From Pseudomonas sp. Teo4 (lineage in GTDB: Bacteria; Pseudomonadota; Gammaproteobacteria; Pseudomonadales; Pseudomonadaceae), in assembly GCF_034387475.1 (NCBI RefSeq), contig NZ_JAXCIL010000001.1, positions 744,001 to 808,000 of the forward strand: a stretch of DNA of 64,000 bases, given 5' to 3'. The notes under the pieces were generated by a model. The model searched no databases and had not been told where the DNA came from. It saw only the letters and a list, made by a program, of their open reading frames with translations. Shown here piece after piece: positions 17,243-25,762 of the stretch. Position numbers and translations under genes: made by a program. How positions within the stretch are numbered: position 1 is the stretch's first letter; every line of letters begins with the position of its first letter.

Positions 17243-18988
17243 TCAGAGCAGGCCGCGGGCAGTGCGGGTGGCGGTTTCGTCGAGATGGCCATCGGCCGTC
17301 AGGATCACGCGGTACTCAAGGGCAGCGCCCTCGGGGGAAACCAGGCCGTTGCGCACGTCTTGCAGCACGGCGGCGACCGGGCGGCGCAGCGGGTCGCCGT
17401 AGCCTCCGCCACCGGGGTTGATGTTGATGATGCGTTCACCAGGCGCGACGGTGAGCATGGGGTTCTGGGTGTAATGGTCTTCCTGGCCGTCGGCGTGTCG
17501 ATGGATCAGCCGGCCGAGCTTGGGTTCGAGCAGTGCGTTGCGTGCCCCGGCGGCGCCAGCGGTGGGCAATTGGCGGCCTTCGCCGAAGCCGACCACGGTC
17601 ATCGCGTGAGCCAGCGGTTCGATTTCCAGGCGGGTGCCGGAACCGCCGCGGAATTCACCGGCACCGCCGCTGTCGGCCATCAGGCTGTAGCGGTGGATGA
17701 GCACCGGGTAGGCGTGTTCCAGCAGTTCGATGTCGCCGCTCATCAGGGCGCCGAAGCAGCACAGCGGGCCGCAGGCGTGCCAGCCGTCCATCACCTTGTT
17801 GGCGCCGGCGCCGGAAATGATCGAGGCCAGCACCATGGTGACGTACTCGCTGTTGCCGTTGCGTGGGTCGACACCGGCGATGTTGATGCCGCTGGTGTGC
17901 CCCCAGGAAGCCGTCACGCGCGCTGGCGACGCTTGTTCCAGCGCGGTGCGCACGGCGTCGGCCAGGGTTTCCATCGGGGTGGTGGTGCAGTTGACGTGGG
18001 GGGCCGGCTCCTGGGCGTTGCACAGGGTGCCCTTGGCGCCGACGTCGACCGTCACGCAGCGGTACAGGCCTTCGTTGTAGGGCGGGGCGACCTGGGCGAA
18101 CATCATCAGCCCCAGGTACACGCCGGAGACCGAGTTGCCCTCGTAGGAGTTGATGAAGTAGGGCACCTGGGGCGGGCTTTCGATGCGCACGTGCGCCTGG
18201 TCGCCGCGAATCTCCACATGGGCGGTGATGGCCAGTTCGCCCAGGCCGTGGCCTGAGTCTTCCAGCACTGCGGTGCCGCTGTAGTGGCCGTCCGGAACGT
18301 CGCGCAGCAGGGCGCGCATATGGCGGTCGGCCATGTTCTTCAGTTCGGCGATGCATGCGCGCACCTGCTCGACGCCGTACTTGTCCAGCAATTCCAGCAG
18401 GTGGCGTTCGCCGACCTTGCAGGCACCGTACTGCGCGTTGAGGTCGCCTTCCTGGTAGGGGCGGGCGCGCATGTTGGTGAGCATGAAGTTGATCACGTCT
18501 TCACGGCGCTTGCCCTTTTCCCACAATTTGACCGGTGGAATGCGCAGGCCTTCGGCGTAGATTTCCTTGGCATCGGGGTTGTAGCCGGCGGGTACCGGGC
18601 CGCCGATATCGGTCAGGTGGCCTTTGCAAACGGTCCAGAACACCAGTTCGCCCTGGTAGAACACCGGTTTGTACATGCAGCAGTCGAGGATGTGGCTGCC
18701 TTTGTAGGCCGGGTCGTTGTGGTAAAGCACGTCGCCTTCGGCGATGTCGTCGCCGAAGAATTCGGCCACGCACTTCATCGCGGGTATCAGCGAGCCCAGG
18801 TGAATCGGAATGTCCTGGCCTTGCAGGATCATTTCCGGGAGGTGGTCGAACAGCGAGTTGGAGTAGTCGTGGGCCAGGTTGAACACGCTGGAACGGCCGG
18901 TTTTTTCCAAGGTCAGGGTCATTTCGCGCTGGGCGGTTTCCAGCGCACCCCGGACAACCGCAAGGGTGATCGGGTCAACTGTCTTCAT
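17243..18988 (-). CDS. hyuB: Hydantoinase B/oxoprolinase family protein, subunit B (581 aa)
   Basis: HyuB signature segments are clear: DPITLAVVRGALETAQREM at the start, MILQGQDIPIHLGSL, DVLYHNDPAYKGSHILD, PGGGGYGDPLRRP near the end. Length 581 is normal. HyuB forms the heteromeric ATP-dependent enzyme with the downstream HyuA. First gene of the operon; the promoter must be in the 347-base gap up to the RIO kinase gene. Confidence 0.9.
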   Translation of the reverse strand: MKTVDPITLAVVRGALETAQREMTLTLEKTGRSSVFNLAHDYSNSLFDHLPEMILQGQDIPIHLGSLIPAMKCVAEFFGDDIAEGDVLYHNDPAYKGSHILDCCMYKPVFYQGELVFWTVCKGHLTDIGGPVPAGYNPDAKEIYAEGLRIPPVKLWEKGKRREDVINFMLTNMRARPYQEGDLNAQYGACKVGERHLLELLDKYGVEQVRACIAELKNMADRHMRALLRDVPDGHYSGTAVLEDSGHGLGELAITAHVEIRGDQAHVRIESPPQVPYFINSYEGNSVSGVYLGLMMFAQVAPPYNEGLYRCVTVDVGAKGTLCNAQEPAPHVNCTTTPMETLADAVRTALEQASPARVTASWGHTSGINIAGVDPRNGNSEYVTMVLASIISGAGANKVMDGWHACGPLCCFGALMSGDIELLEHAYPVLIHRYSLMADSGGAGEFRGGSGTRLEIEPLAHAMTVVGFGEGRQLPTAGAAGARNALLEPKLGRLIHRHADGQEDHYTQNPMLTVAPGERIININPGGGGYGDPLRRPVAAVLQDVRNGLVSPEGAALEYRVILTADGHLDETATRTARGLL

Positions 18989-19160
18989 AGGTCACCAAGG
19001 TTTTCTTCTTGTGCTTTGGGTGGGGCCGCAGGGGTGGGCCCTGGGTGACAGGCTACGGCGGGAGGGGTGCGGCTGGCTTGTCGCTGGGTGTACCGGTTGT
19101 TGCGTTTTGGCGCACTGGCCCAGGTTGTGTGCACAAGCACCTGTCTTGTGTTGCCTGTAC

Positions 19161-19247
19161 CGGCCTGATCGCCGGCAAGCCGGCTCCCACAGGGACTGGG
19201 CAGATCCTGAGATAACTTGTAGGAGCCGGCTTGCCGGCGATCAGGCC
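19161..19247. repeat. Inverted pair of REP elements
   Basis: Two copies of the GCCGGCAAGCCGGCTCC-type REP face each other (about 19161-19192 and 19219-19247) in the 347-base gap between hyuB and the RIO kinase gene. The rest of the gap (18989-19160) is G-rich on the plus strand with nothing recognisable besides the expected promoters. Confidence 0.9.
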
Positions 19248-19335
19248 CGTGCAGACAACCGAGCAATACGCATCAGCCTGTGAGAGGATGTCCACCCCGG
19301 CCATCCGGCCAGCCAGGACCCAAGAACACAGCCTG

Positions 19336-20229
19336 ATGAAGACGCCAAAACGAATCGAACCACTGATTGAAGACGGCTTGGTCGACGAAGTACTGCGGCC
19401 GTTGATGAGCGGCAAGGAAGCAGCCGTCTATGTGGTGCGCTGCGCAGGTCAGATCCGCTGCGCCAAGGTCTACAAAGAGGCCAACAAGCGCAGCTTCCGC
19501 CAGGCCGCCGAGTATCAGGAGGGCCGCAAGGTCCGTAACAGCCGCCAGGCCCGGGCCATGGCCAAAGGCTCGAAATATGGCCGCAAGGAAGCCGAGGACG
19601 CCTGGCAGAATGCCGAGGTGACGGCCTTGTTCCGTTTGGCCAACGCCGGTGTACGGGTGCCCAAACCCTACGACTTCCAGGATGGCGTGTTGTTGATGGA
19701 GCTGGTGACCGACGCCGACGGCGATGCCGCGCCTCGCTTGAACGACGTGCACCTGGAACCCGAAGAAGCCCGCGAGCACCATGCCTTCGTCATCCGCCAG
19801 ATCGTCCTGATGCTGTGCGCAGGCCTGGTTCATGGCGACCTGTCGGAGTTCAACGTGCTGCTCGGCCCGCAAGGCCCGGTGATCATCGACCTGCCCCAGG
19901 CGGTGGATGCCGCCGCCAACAACCATGCCTTCAGTATGCTGCAGCGTGATGTGGCGAACATGGCCAGCTATTTCGGGCATTTCGCGCCTGAGCTCAAAAG
20001 CACCCGCTACGCCGAGGAAATGTGGGCGCTCTATGAGGCCGGTGAATTGCGCCCGGACAGCCCGTTGACCGGGCAGTTCGAGGACGATGAGCACGACGCC
20101 GACGTACAGGGCGTGCTGCGCGAGATCGATGCTGCACTGTTCGACGATGCCCGTCGCCGCGCGGCGCGGGCCGAAGCCGAGCACGGGCCGCTCAAGGCGG
20201 CGGAGCCGACGCCGCCGTGGATGCAGTAA
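19336..20229 (+). CDS. RIO-type serine protein kinase (297 aa)
   Basis: The protein has a RIO1-like kinase core: ATP-binding MSGKEAAVYVVR near residue 25, catalytic loop HGDLSEFNVLLG near 175, and metal-binding VIIDLPQAVDAAAN. The C-terminus is acidic (FEDDEHDADVQ). Homologues in pseudomonads are monocistronic cytoplasmic kinases of uncertain target, linked to stress and motility phenotypes. The chosen ATG at 19336 is the one just before the conserved N-terminus (RIEPLIEDGLVDEVLRPL); longer versions would run into the REP pair. Confidence 0.9.
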   Translation: MKTPKRIEPLIEDGLVDEVLRPLMSGKEAAVYVVRCAGQIRCAKVYKEANKRSFRQAAEYQEGRKVRNSRQARAMAKGSKYGRKEAEDAWQNAEVTALFRLANAGVRVPKPYDFQDGVLLMELVTDADGDAAPRLNDVHLEPEEAREHHAFVIRQIVLMLCAGLVHGDLSEFNVLLGPQGPVIIDLPQAVDAAANNHAFSMLQRDVANMASYFGHFAPELKSTRYAEEMWALYEAGELRPDSPLTGQFEDDEHDADVQGVLREIDAALFDDARRRAARAEAEHGPLKAAEPTPPWMQ

Positions 20230-20260
20230 CGGCGCCGGCTTGGTGTCGCGGGACTACGGT

Positions 20261-22381
20261 TCAGAAGCTGTAGTCCAGCGTCGCGAAGTACGACCTGGGC
20301 GTGCCCATCAGCCATTGCTCGCCACTGTAGGCCGAGGCCACGTATTCACGGTCGAACAGGTTGTTCAACTGCAAGCCCAGGCGCACGTCCGGCAGCACCT
20401 GCCAGCTGAGGTTGGCGTCGACCACGGTATAGCCGGGCACGCGCTGGCTGTTGGCGCTGTCGGCGTAGCGCTGGTCGACGTAACGCAGGCCCAGCCCGGC
20501 GTCCACAGCCTGGCCGAAGCCCTTGCTCAGCCACAGGTTGGCGGTGCGTCGCGGCACGTTGGTCGGGCGATTGCCTGAGCGGTCCTGGGCCACGCCGCCC
20601 ACCACTTCATCGAAGTCGTCGTATTTGGCGCGCACCACGGCGGCGTTGGCCGAGACCTGCCACTGGTGGGGCAGGGCCAGTTCTAGGCTGGCCTCCAGCC
20701 CGTCGGAGGTCTGTTGGCCGGCCTGTTGTTTCTCGTGGCTGACAGGGTCGTCCACCAGCAACTTCTTCTTGACGATGTGGTAGGCCGCCAGGGTCCACTC
20801 GCCACGGCCTTCCCAGAAGCGTTGCTTGAGGCCCAGTTCGGTCTGTTTCGACTCGGTCAGGTCATAGTGCATCTGCGTGGGGCTGAGGCTGACCAGGTCG
20901 TTGACCCCGTCTTCACTGGTGGAGTACTGCCCGTACAGCGACAGCCCATCGTTCACCGCGAACACCAGCCCGGCGCGCCAGTTGCCGCCTTGCAGGCTGT
21001 GGTCGCTGCGAGAGCCGTCGACCAGGTTGTCGCGGTCGATATGGTTCTGGTCGCGGCGTACACCGGTCACCAGCGAGAGGCGGTCGGTGAGCTGCAGGCG
21101 GTTCTCGGCGAACAGCGCGAAGGTGTGGGTGGTGGACAACGTCTGCGGGCGCAGCGGCGAGTTGCTGTGGAAGACGCCGGGCGCCGGGTGCCACGGGTCG
21201 ATGTAGTCGCCGCCGACATCGTCGTAGGGCGAGTTGCTGTCGACGTTGAAGCGGACCTTGTTGTACTCGGCACCGACCAGGGTGGTGCTGGCCAGGCCGA
21301 ACAAGGTGTGGTCCAGGGTGAAGGTCTGGCGGTCGCCGAGCTGCTCCTGGTTGTGCTTGATCTGCAGGTAGCTCTGGCGCAGCAGTTGGTCGCGGTCGGG
21401 GTCCCAGCTGTAGGCCTCGGCATTGCGCCAGTGGCGGCGGCTCTTGATGTAGTAGAGCTGGTTGCTGGCGCTGAGCTGGTCGCTGAGGGTCCAGTCGGTG
21501 GTGAAGCGGGTCCACTCGTCGTGGTAGCGCTGCACGTCGTTGTCGATGTTGTAGTTCTTCTTGCCCAGGCTGGAACGGTAATGGCCGTCGATCAGCGGTG
21601 TACCGAAGTAGTTGGCTGGCTCGGCGTCGCTGCGTTCGTGGGCCAGGGTGAAGCTCAGGTCGTCGCTGGCGTCGAAGCGCAGCGCGGCGCTCATGGCCAG
21701 GCTGCGTGAGTCGGTGCGGTCGACCCAGCCGTTGCCGGCCTGGCGGTTCAGGGTCACCCGGTTGCTGAGGCGGTCGCTGAGGCTGCCGCCGCTGTCCAGG
21801 CCCAGTTGCTGGCGGTCCCAGGAGCCGTAGCCCAGGCGCAGGTGGTTTTGCACTTCGCCACTGAACGGCTTCTTGGGGATCACGTTGACCACCGCGCCGG
21901 TTGCGCCTTCACCGTACAGCACCGAGGCGGGGCCGCGGATGATGTCGATGCGCTCGACCAGCCACGGGTCCACCGGGAAGGTCTGGGTGCCGGCACCGGT
22001 GTACAGGCGCGCGCCGTCGAACAGGGTCATCACCGAGCCGTGTCCGGTAAAGCCCCGGGCCGAAAGGCCGGTGCCGCCGTCGCCGGGGGTGCCGATGAAG
22101 CTGATGCCAGGCGAGCGGCTGACCGCGTCCTGCACGGTGAGGTTGTTGCGTTGCTCGATCTGCTGCGCGCTGATGCTGCTGGTGCTGACCGGGGTTTCCA
22201 GGGCGCTGAGGTTCAGGCGCGAGCCGGCCTCGGTCGGGGTGGCCAGGTTCACGCTGGTGTCGTCGTGAATGCCGGTGATGGCCGTGGAGGGCAGGGCCAG
22301 GCTTTGCTGTTGCTCGGCCAGGGCAGGAACAGTCGCGGCCAGGCAGGCCGTCAGGGTGTGAAGCTTGAAGATACGGGACAT
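20261..22381 (-). CDS. TonB-dependent siderophore-type receptor under cobalamin riboswitch control (706 aa)
   Basis: A signal peptide is followed by a plug domain (TPVSTSSISAQQIEQRNNLT, SRSPGISFIG, ERIDIIRGPASVLYGEGATGAVVNVIPKKP) and a beta-barrel ending LDYSF with a terminal phenylalanine. Plug motifs place it in the siderophore-receptor branch (FhuE/FpvA/FoxA-like) and not close to BtuB. However, the leader at 22505-22685 is a cobalamin riboswitch, so expression should fall when B12 is plentiful; the ligand may therefore be a corrinoid or a cobalt/B12-related chelate. No Pho/Fur site was looked for successfully. Convergent with the RIO kinase gene. Confidence 0.88.
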   Translation of the reverse strand: MSRIFKLHTLTACLAATVPALAEQQQSLALPSTAITGIHDDTSVNLATPTEAGSRLNLSALETPVSTSSISAQQIEQRNNLTVQDAVSRSPGISFIGTPGDGGTGLSARGFTGHGSVMTLFDGARLYTGAGTQTFPVDPWLVERIDIIRGPASVLYGEGATGAVVNVIPKKPFSGEVQNHLRLGYGSWDRQQLGLDSGGSLSDRLSNRVTLNRQAGNGWVDRTDSRSLAMSAALRFDASDDLSFTLAHERSDAEPANYFGTPLIDGHYRSSLGKKNYNIDNDVQRYHDEWTRFTTDWTLSDQLSASNQLYYIKSRRHWRNAEAYSWDPDRDQLLRQSYLQIKHNQEQLGDRQTFTLDHTLFGLASTTLVGAEYNKVRFNVDSNSPYDDVGGDYIDPWHPAPGVFHSNSPLRPQTLSTTHTFALFAENRLQLTDRLSLVTGVRRDQNHIDRDNLVDGSRSDHSLQGGNWRAGLVFAVNDGLSLYGQYSTSEDGVNDLVSLSPTQMHYDLTESKQTELGLKQRFWEGRGEWTLAAYHIVKKKLLVDDPVSHEKQQAGQQTSDGLEASLELALPHQWQVSANAAVVRAKYDDFDEVVGGVAQDRSGNRPTNVPRRTANLWLSKGFGQAVDAGLGLRYVDQRYADSANSQRVPGYTVVDANLSWQVLPDVRLGLQLNNLFDREYVASAYSGEQWLMGTPRSYFATLDYSF

Positions 22382-22504
22382 GTCGTTCCACTGCTGCAGG
22401 AATGAATGGATCCCGGTGGAAAACACGCAAAGGCGAACCACGCACGCAGGCGCGCACGCGGAAACCGGCCTGCGCCCGCCCACCGCGGGTTGCCAAGTGA
22501 AGCT

Positions 22505-22685
22505 TCAGGCCGGTCTCCGGGCTTGCGAGGGTCATGAAGCCTTCACCTTCCCATGCGTGTGCACAGTGGTATGTCGAAGGGTTCGCTCGCTTACCGTTGC
22601 GGGGGCAGCGCCGGACTTGTCGTGGACCACGACGCACCGGCTTCCCGTTTCACCCTGCGCGCGGCGGCGCAGGACACCTGAAACT
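22505..22685 (-). ncRNA. Cobalamin (B12) riboswitch
   Basis: Read on the minus strand the segment contains, in order, GGGAAGCCGGTG, GCTGCCCCCGCAACGGTAAG (the B12-box core), CCACTG, TGGGAAGG, and the closing AGCCCGGAGACCGGCC. These are the conserved blocks of the adenosylcobalamin-type aptamer, in correct order and spacing. The RNA lies about 125 bases upstream of the TonB receptor start and would repress it when cobalamin is bound. Confidence 0.93.
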
Positions 22686-22746
22686 GGCGCGCATCTGACC
22701 ATCGAAACGGCTCTGCGTCAATGGATTGCGCGGTTTTGAGGGGACG

Positions 22747-23316
22747 TTATCGACCCCGGCGGCGCGATACCCGGGCTTCGATGTTCTTGCGCCCGATCAG
22801 CAGCGGCGGTTTTTCCACCACCGGCTCATCGGCCAGCCATTTGTACATCACCAGGCAGTCCACCAGCCCCAGCCGGGCATGGCGGTACGCCTTGGGCAGG
22901 CGGCCGACGGTCTCGAAACCAAGTTTCTGCCACAGCGCCACGGCCACTTCGTTGCTGGCCACCACCGAGTTGAACTGCAAGGCCAGAAAGCCCTCCTGGC
23001 GCGCCAGCTTCTGCGAGTGTTCGCACATCAGCCGGGCCACACCACGGCCGCGTGCGGCTTCGCAGACCATGTAGCCGCAGTTGCCCACATGGGCGCCGGG
23101 GCCGGCTGCGTTGGCCTTGAGGTAGTACGAGCCGAGCAGTTCGTCGTTTTCTTCCGCCACCCAAGTGCGCAGAGGCAGTTCCAGCCACAGCTTTTGGGCT
23201 TGCTCGTAGCTGAGCGTGGGGTCGAAGGCATAGGTTTCGCGGGCCTGGACGACGGCCTGGAAGGTGGGCCAGAAGCGCTCGAAGTCTTCAGGGGTCATGG
23301 GGCGAATGTGGATCAT
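22747..23316 (-). CDS. GNAT family N-acetyltransferase (189 aa)
   Basis: GNAT order is visible: IHIRPMTPEDFERFWPTF, VAEENDELLGSYYLKAN, GYMVCEAARGRGVARLMCEHS (acetyl-CoA loop R-G-x-G-x-A), ALQFNSVVASNEVAVALWQKLGF. The start at 23316 matches the family N-terminus. The C-terminal tail is rich in Arg. Substrate unknown. On the same strand, and 62 bases upstream of the riboswitch of the TonB receptor gene. Confidence 0.88.
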   Translation of the reverse strand: MIHIRPMTPEDFERFWPTFQAVVQARETYAFDPTLSYEQAQKLWLELPLRTWVAEENDELLGSYYLKANAAGPGAHVGNCGYMVCEAARGRGVARLMCEHSQKLARQEGFLALQFNSVVASNEVAVALWQKLGFETVGRLPKAYRHARLGLVDCLVMYKWLADEPVVEKPPLLIGRKNIEARVSRRRGR

Positions 23317-23394
23317 GCGGGTTCCTGCAAGGGCTGAGGTGCCCAGTCTGAGTAACGCGGCGCCGTCGTGCAAGGGCGGCGGCGCCGCTTGGGC

Positions 23395-23739
23395 TCAACC
23401 TTCGGCCTTGCCCACGGCGTCCATCACCCGTGCCGAGTAGACCAGGGCGGCACCGGCATTCATGGCAACGGCCACGCCCAGGGCTTCGGCGATTTCTTCA
23501 CGGGTGGCACCGTGCTTGACGGCTTGTTGCGAGTGCACGGCGATGCAGCCGTCGCAGCGGGTGGTGACCGCCACGGCCAGGGAGATCAGCTCGCGGGTCT
23601 TGGCGTCCAGGTGGTTGGTCTTGGCGCCCGCACCGCTGGCCGTCATGTAGCCGGCCACGGTGTCGGGGGAGAGTTGCTTGAGATCGCCGATGCCGGCCAT
23701 CAACTGCTTACGGTAGGCGTCCCAGTCCATCATGCTCAT
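23395..23739 (-). CDS. Carboxymuconolactone decarboxylase / AhpD-like protein (114 aa)
   Basis: The CMD-family active-site motif CDGCIAVHSQQAV (C-x-x-C-x-x-x-H) is present with ELISLAVAVTTR before it and EIAEALGVAVAMNAGAAL after it. The CxxC motif implies thiol peroxidase/disulfide reductase-type activity as in AhpD. Start taken at the ATG at 23739, with AAGGTG eight bases upstream; a GTG nine bases earlier is the alternative. Confidence 0.88.
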   Translation of the reverse strand: MSMMDWDAYRKQLMAGIGDLKQLSPDTVAGYMTASGAGAKTNHLDAKTRELISLAVAVTTRCDGCIAVHSQQAVKHGATREEIAEALGVAVAMNAGAALVYSARVMDAVGKAEG

Positions 23740-23805
23740 TGTCTTCACCTTGTTGAGGTTTGGGCAGGAGCTTTCAGGCTAGTCGAAGATGGGGAAACGA
23801 GTGAC

Positions 23806-23887
23806 GGCCTCTTCGCGGGTAAACCCGCTCCCACAGACTGGACTCAGTGCTGCTCTGTGTGGGAGCGGGTTTACCCGCGAAAGGCCT
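23806..23887. repeat. Inverted pair of REP elements (TTCGCGGGTAAACCCGC type)
   Basis: GGCCTCTTCGCGGGTAAACC on one arm and its reverse complement on the other, separated by about 21 bases. This is the classical Pseudomonas putida REP pair, located between the AhpD-like gene and the lpxO gene. Confidence 0.92.
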
Positions 23888-23893
23888 CTGCCG

Positions 23894-24793
23894 TCAGATA
23901 TAGATGAACACCAGTACCAGGGCCGCGACAAAGGCCCACTTCTCCAGGTAGTAGCGGGTACGGTTGCGCTTTTTCAGTGCCTTGCCGCGCTCGCGGACCT
24001 TGTAGATGCGGGTGAACAGGCGGTTGATGCCGCCGGTCTTGTCGTTGGCAGTGTTCGGTGCGGCAGCCGCGGCCATGACATTGCGGCTGAACCAGCGGTT
24101 GAAGGCGGTCGCCCAGCGGTACTTGAGCGGGCGCTCGACGTCGCAGAACAGGATGATGCGGTTGTGATCGGTGGTGTTGGCCGCGTAGTGGATGTAGGTC
24201 TCGTCGAACACCACCGCTTCGCCATCGCGCCAGGAGTACTTTTCGCCGTCCACGTCGATGTAGCAGCCATCGTCGTTCGGTGTGTCCAGGCCCAGGTGAT
24301 AACGGTAGGAGCCGGCGTATGGGTCGCGGTGGCGCACCAGCTTGGCGCCAGGCGGCAGGGTAGCGAACATCGCCGCCTTGACCGTGCCGATGCCTTGCAG
24401 CAATTCGGTGGTGCGTGGGCACAGGCTCATGGCCGATGGGTGGCTCTCGCCGTACCACTTCAGGTAAAAGCGCTTCCAGCCGGTCTTGAAGAACGAGTTG
24501 AAGCCGACGTCGTCATAATTCTCGGACTTCTTGATGGCACCGGCTTGCAGCAGTTGCTGGGCTTCTTCGCGAATCTCCTGCCAGTGGTCCTTCAGCGGTT
24601 GCAGTTCCGGGAAGGCTTCGACCGGCAGGTAAGGCTTGGCCGGGTGCTTGGAGAACAGGTAGAGGAAGCTGTTGATCGGGGCGAGGAAACTGGAGTGGTC
24701 GCCCAGCTGGCGGGTCAGCTTGTGACGTACCCGACCGCGTAGGTGAACATAGGCGATCGAGAAGACGAAAAGGAGTACGAGTGCAATTTTCAT
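23894..24793 (-). CDS. lpxO: Aspartyl/asparaginyl beta-hydroxylase family, lipid A hydroxylase LpxO-like (299 aa)
   Basis: A membrane anchor occupies the first 18 residues, and a second hydrophobic segment the last 15. In between lies the Fe(II)/2-oxoglutarate dioxygenase domain with the metal ligands in LVRHRDPYAGSYRYHLGLD (HxD) and the distal His in ETYIHYAANTTDHNR. Length 299 and this layout match LpxO, which adds a 2-hydroxyl to a secondary acyl chain of lipid A at the inner membrane. Homologues often occur in two copies in this genus. Confidence 0.85.
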   Translation of the reverse strand: MKIALVLLFVFSIAYVHLRGRVRHKLTRQLGDHSSFLAPINSFLYLFSKHPAKPYLPVEAFPELQPLKDHWQEIREEAQQLLQAGAIKKSENYDDVGFNSFFKTGWKRFYLKWYGESHPSAMSLCPRTTELLQGIGTVKAAMFATLPPGAKLVRHRDPYAGSYRYHLGLDTPNDDGCYIDVDGEKYSWRDGEAVVFDETYIHYAANTTDHNRIILFCDVERPLKYRWATAFNRWFSRNVMAAAAAPNTANDKTGGINRLFTRIYKVRERGKALKKRNRTRYYLEKWAFVAALVLVFIYI

Positions 24794-24962
24794 GGACGTT
24801 TACTTGTCGAAAAAATGGCCATGCGACATGGCATTAGCGGGCCAGCATAAACAATCATGTGGGGAGTTTGTACTTATTGTTACGTGAAATCAGGGCGACT
24901 TAGGTGTAATGGCCCATGCTTTGCGCAAACGTTTCAAGTGGATTCAGCCCCAAGGAGTTCCC

Positions 24963-25505
24963 ATGCCCCAGGATGTTCGCCCCAGCGGCGCCCCGTTCAA
25001 GCGTCTGTTCTTCGCGCTGCCGGTCAAGGACAGCCAGCGCAGCGACATTGCCCAATGGCGACGTGGCCTGAACCTGCGCAGCGGCAAGCCGGTGCCCAGC
25101 GAGAACTTCCACCTGACCTTGCTGTTTCTCGGTGATGTGGACGCCGCGCAGGTACCGGCAATTTGTGCAGCGGTGGACAACCTGGCGCGGCCCGAGGCGC
25201 CGCTGCGGTTGCTGCTGGATCGATTGAAGGTCTGGAACCGCGCCAACGTGCTGGTGCTTGAACCTCAGGAAACGCCTGCGGCGATGCGTCAGTTGGTGTA
25301 TGGCTTGCAGCAGGCGCTGTTGCCTCTGGGGTTCCAGGAGCAGGCCCGTGAGTACCGGCCGCACCTTACGCTGTCGCGGGATTTTCGCGGGCAGGTGCCC
25401 GAAGCGACCGTTGCGGCGGATTTCTTCATCGCGGCCAGGCATTTCACCCTGTACGAGTCGCGCAAGGGGCGTTACTGGCCGATTGCCGAGTGGCCGTTGG
25501 TGTAG
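24963..25505 (+). CDS. thpR: RNA 2',3'-cyclic phosphodiesterase (180 aa)
   Basis: The two HxT motifs of the 2H phosphoesterase superfamily are present in FHLTLLFLGD (about residue 49) and HLTLSRD (about residue 135). RLFFALPV at the N-terminus is typical of ThpR/LigT. The enzyme hydrolyses 2',3'-cyclic phosphate ends of RNA. Start 24963 is set by AAGGAG five bases upstream. Confidence 0.9.
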   Translation: MPQDVRPSGAPFKRLFFALPVKDSQRSDIAQWRRGLNLRSGKPVPSENFHLTLLFLGDVDAAQVPAICAAVDNLARPEAPLRLLLDRLKVWNRANVLVLEPQETPAAMRQLVYGLQQALLPLGFQEQAREYRPHLTLSRDFRGQVPEATVAADFFIAARHFTLYESRKGRYWPIAEWPLV

Positions 25506-25551
25506 AGTGCCCAGCGTTTTGTGGGAGCAATGGTCATGTGTTACCTGTACC

Positions 25552-25740
25552 TGCCTCATCGCCGGCAAGCCGGCTCCCACATGGACCGCGCTGATCTTGA
25601 GATCATTGCCATACCTGTGGAAGCTGGCTTGTCGTGGCGACGAACCGCAGCGATGAGGCCGGCACAGGCAGCGCAAGACAGTTGCCCCCACAGTTACACC
25701 TGCGCCCGGTGTGGGAGCCGGCTTGCCGGCGATGCAGGCG
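25552..25740. repeat. REP cluster (two good copies, one degraded)
   Basis: A REP copy at about 25552-25582 and an inverted copy at 25709-25740 flank a degraded central copy (about 25614-25640, GTGGAAGCTGGCTTGTCGTGG). The cluster fills the gap between convergent thpR and the AraC gene. Confidence 0.85.
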
Positions 25741-25762
25741 ACATGGTGCATGGCAAGGGGCA

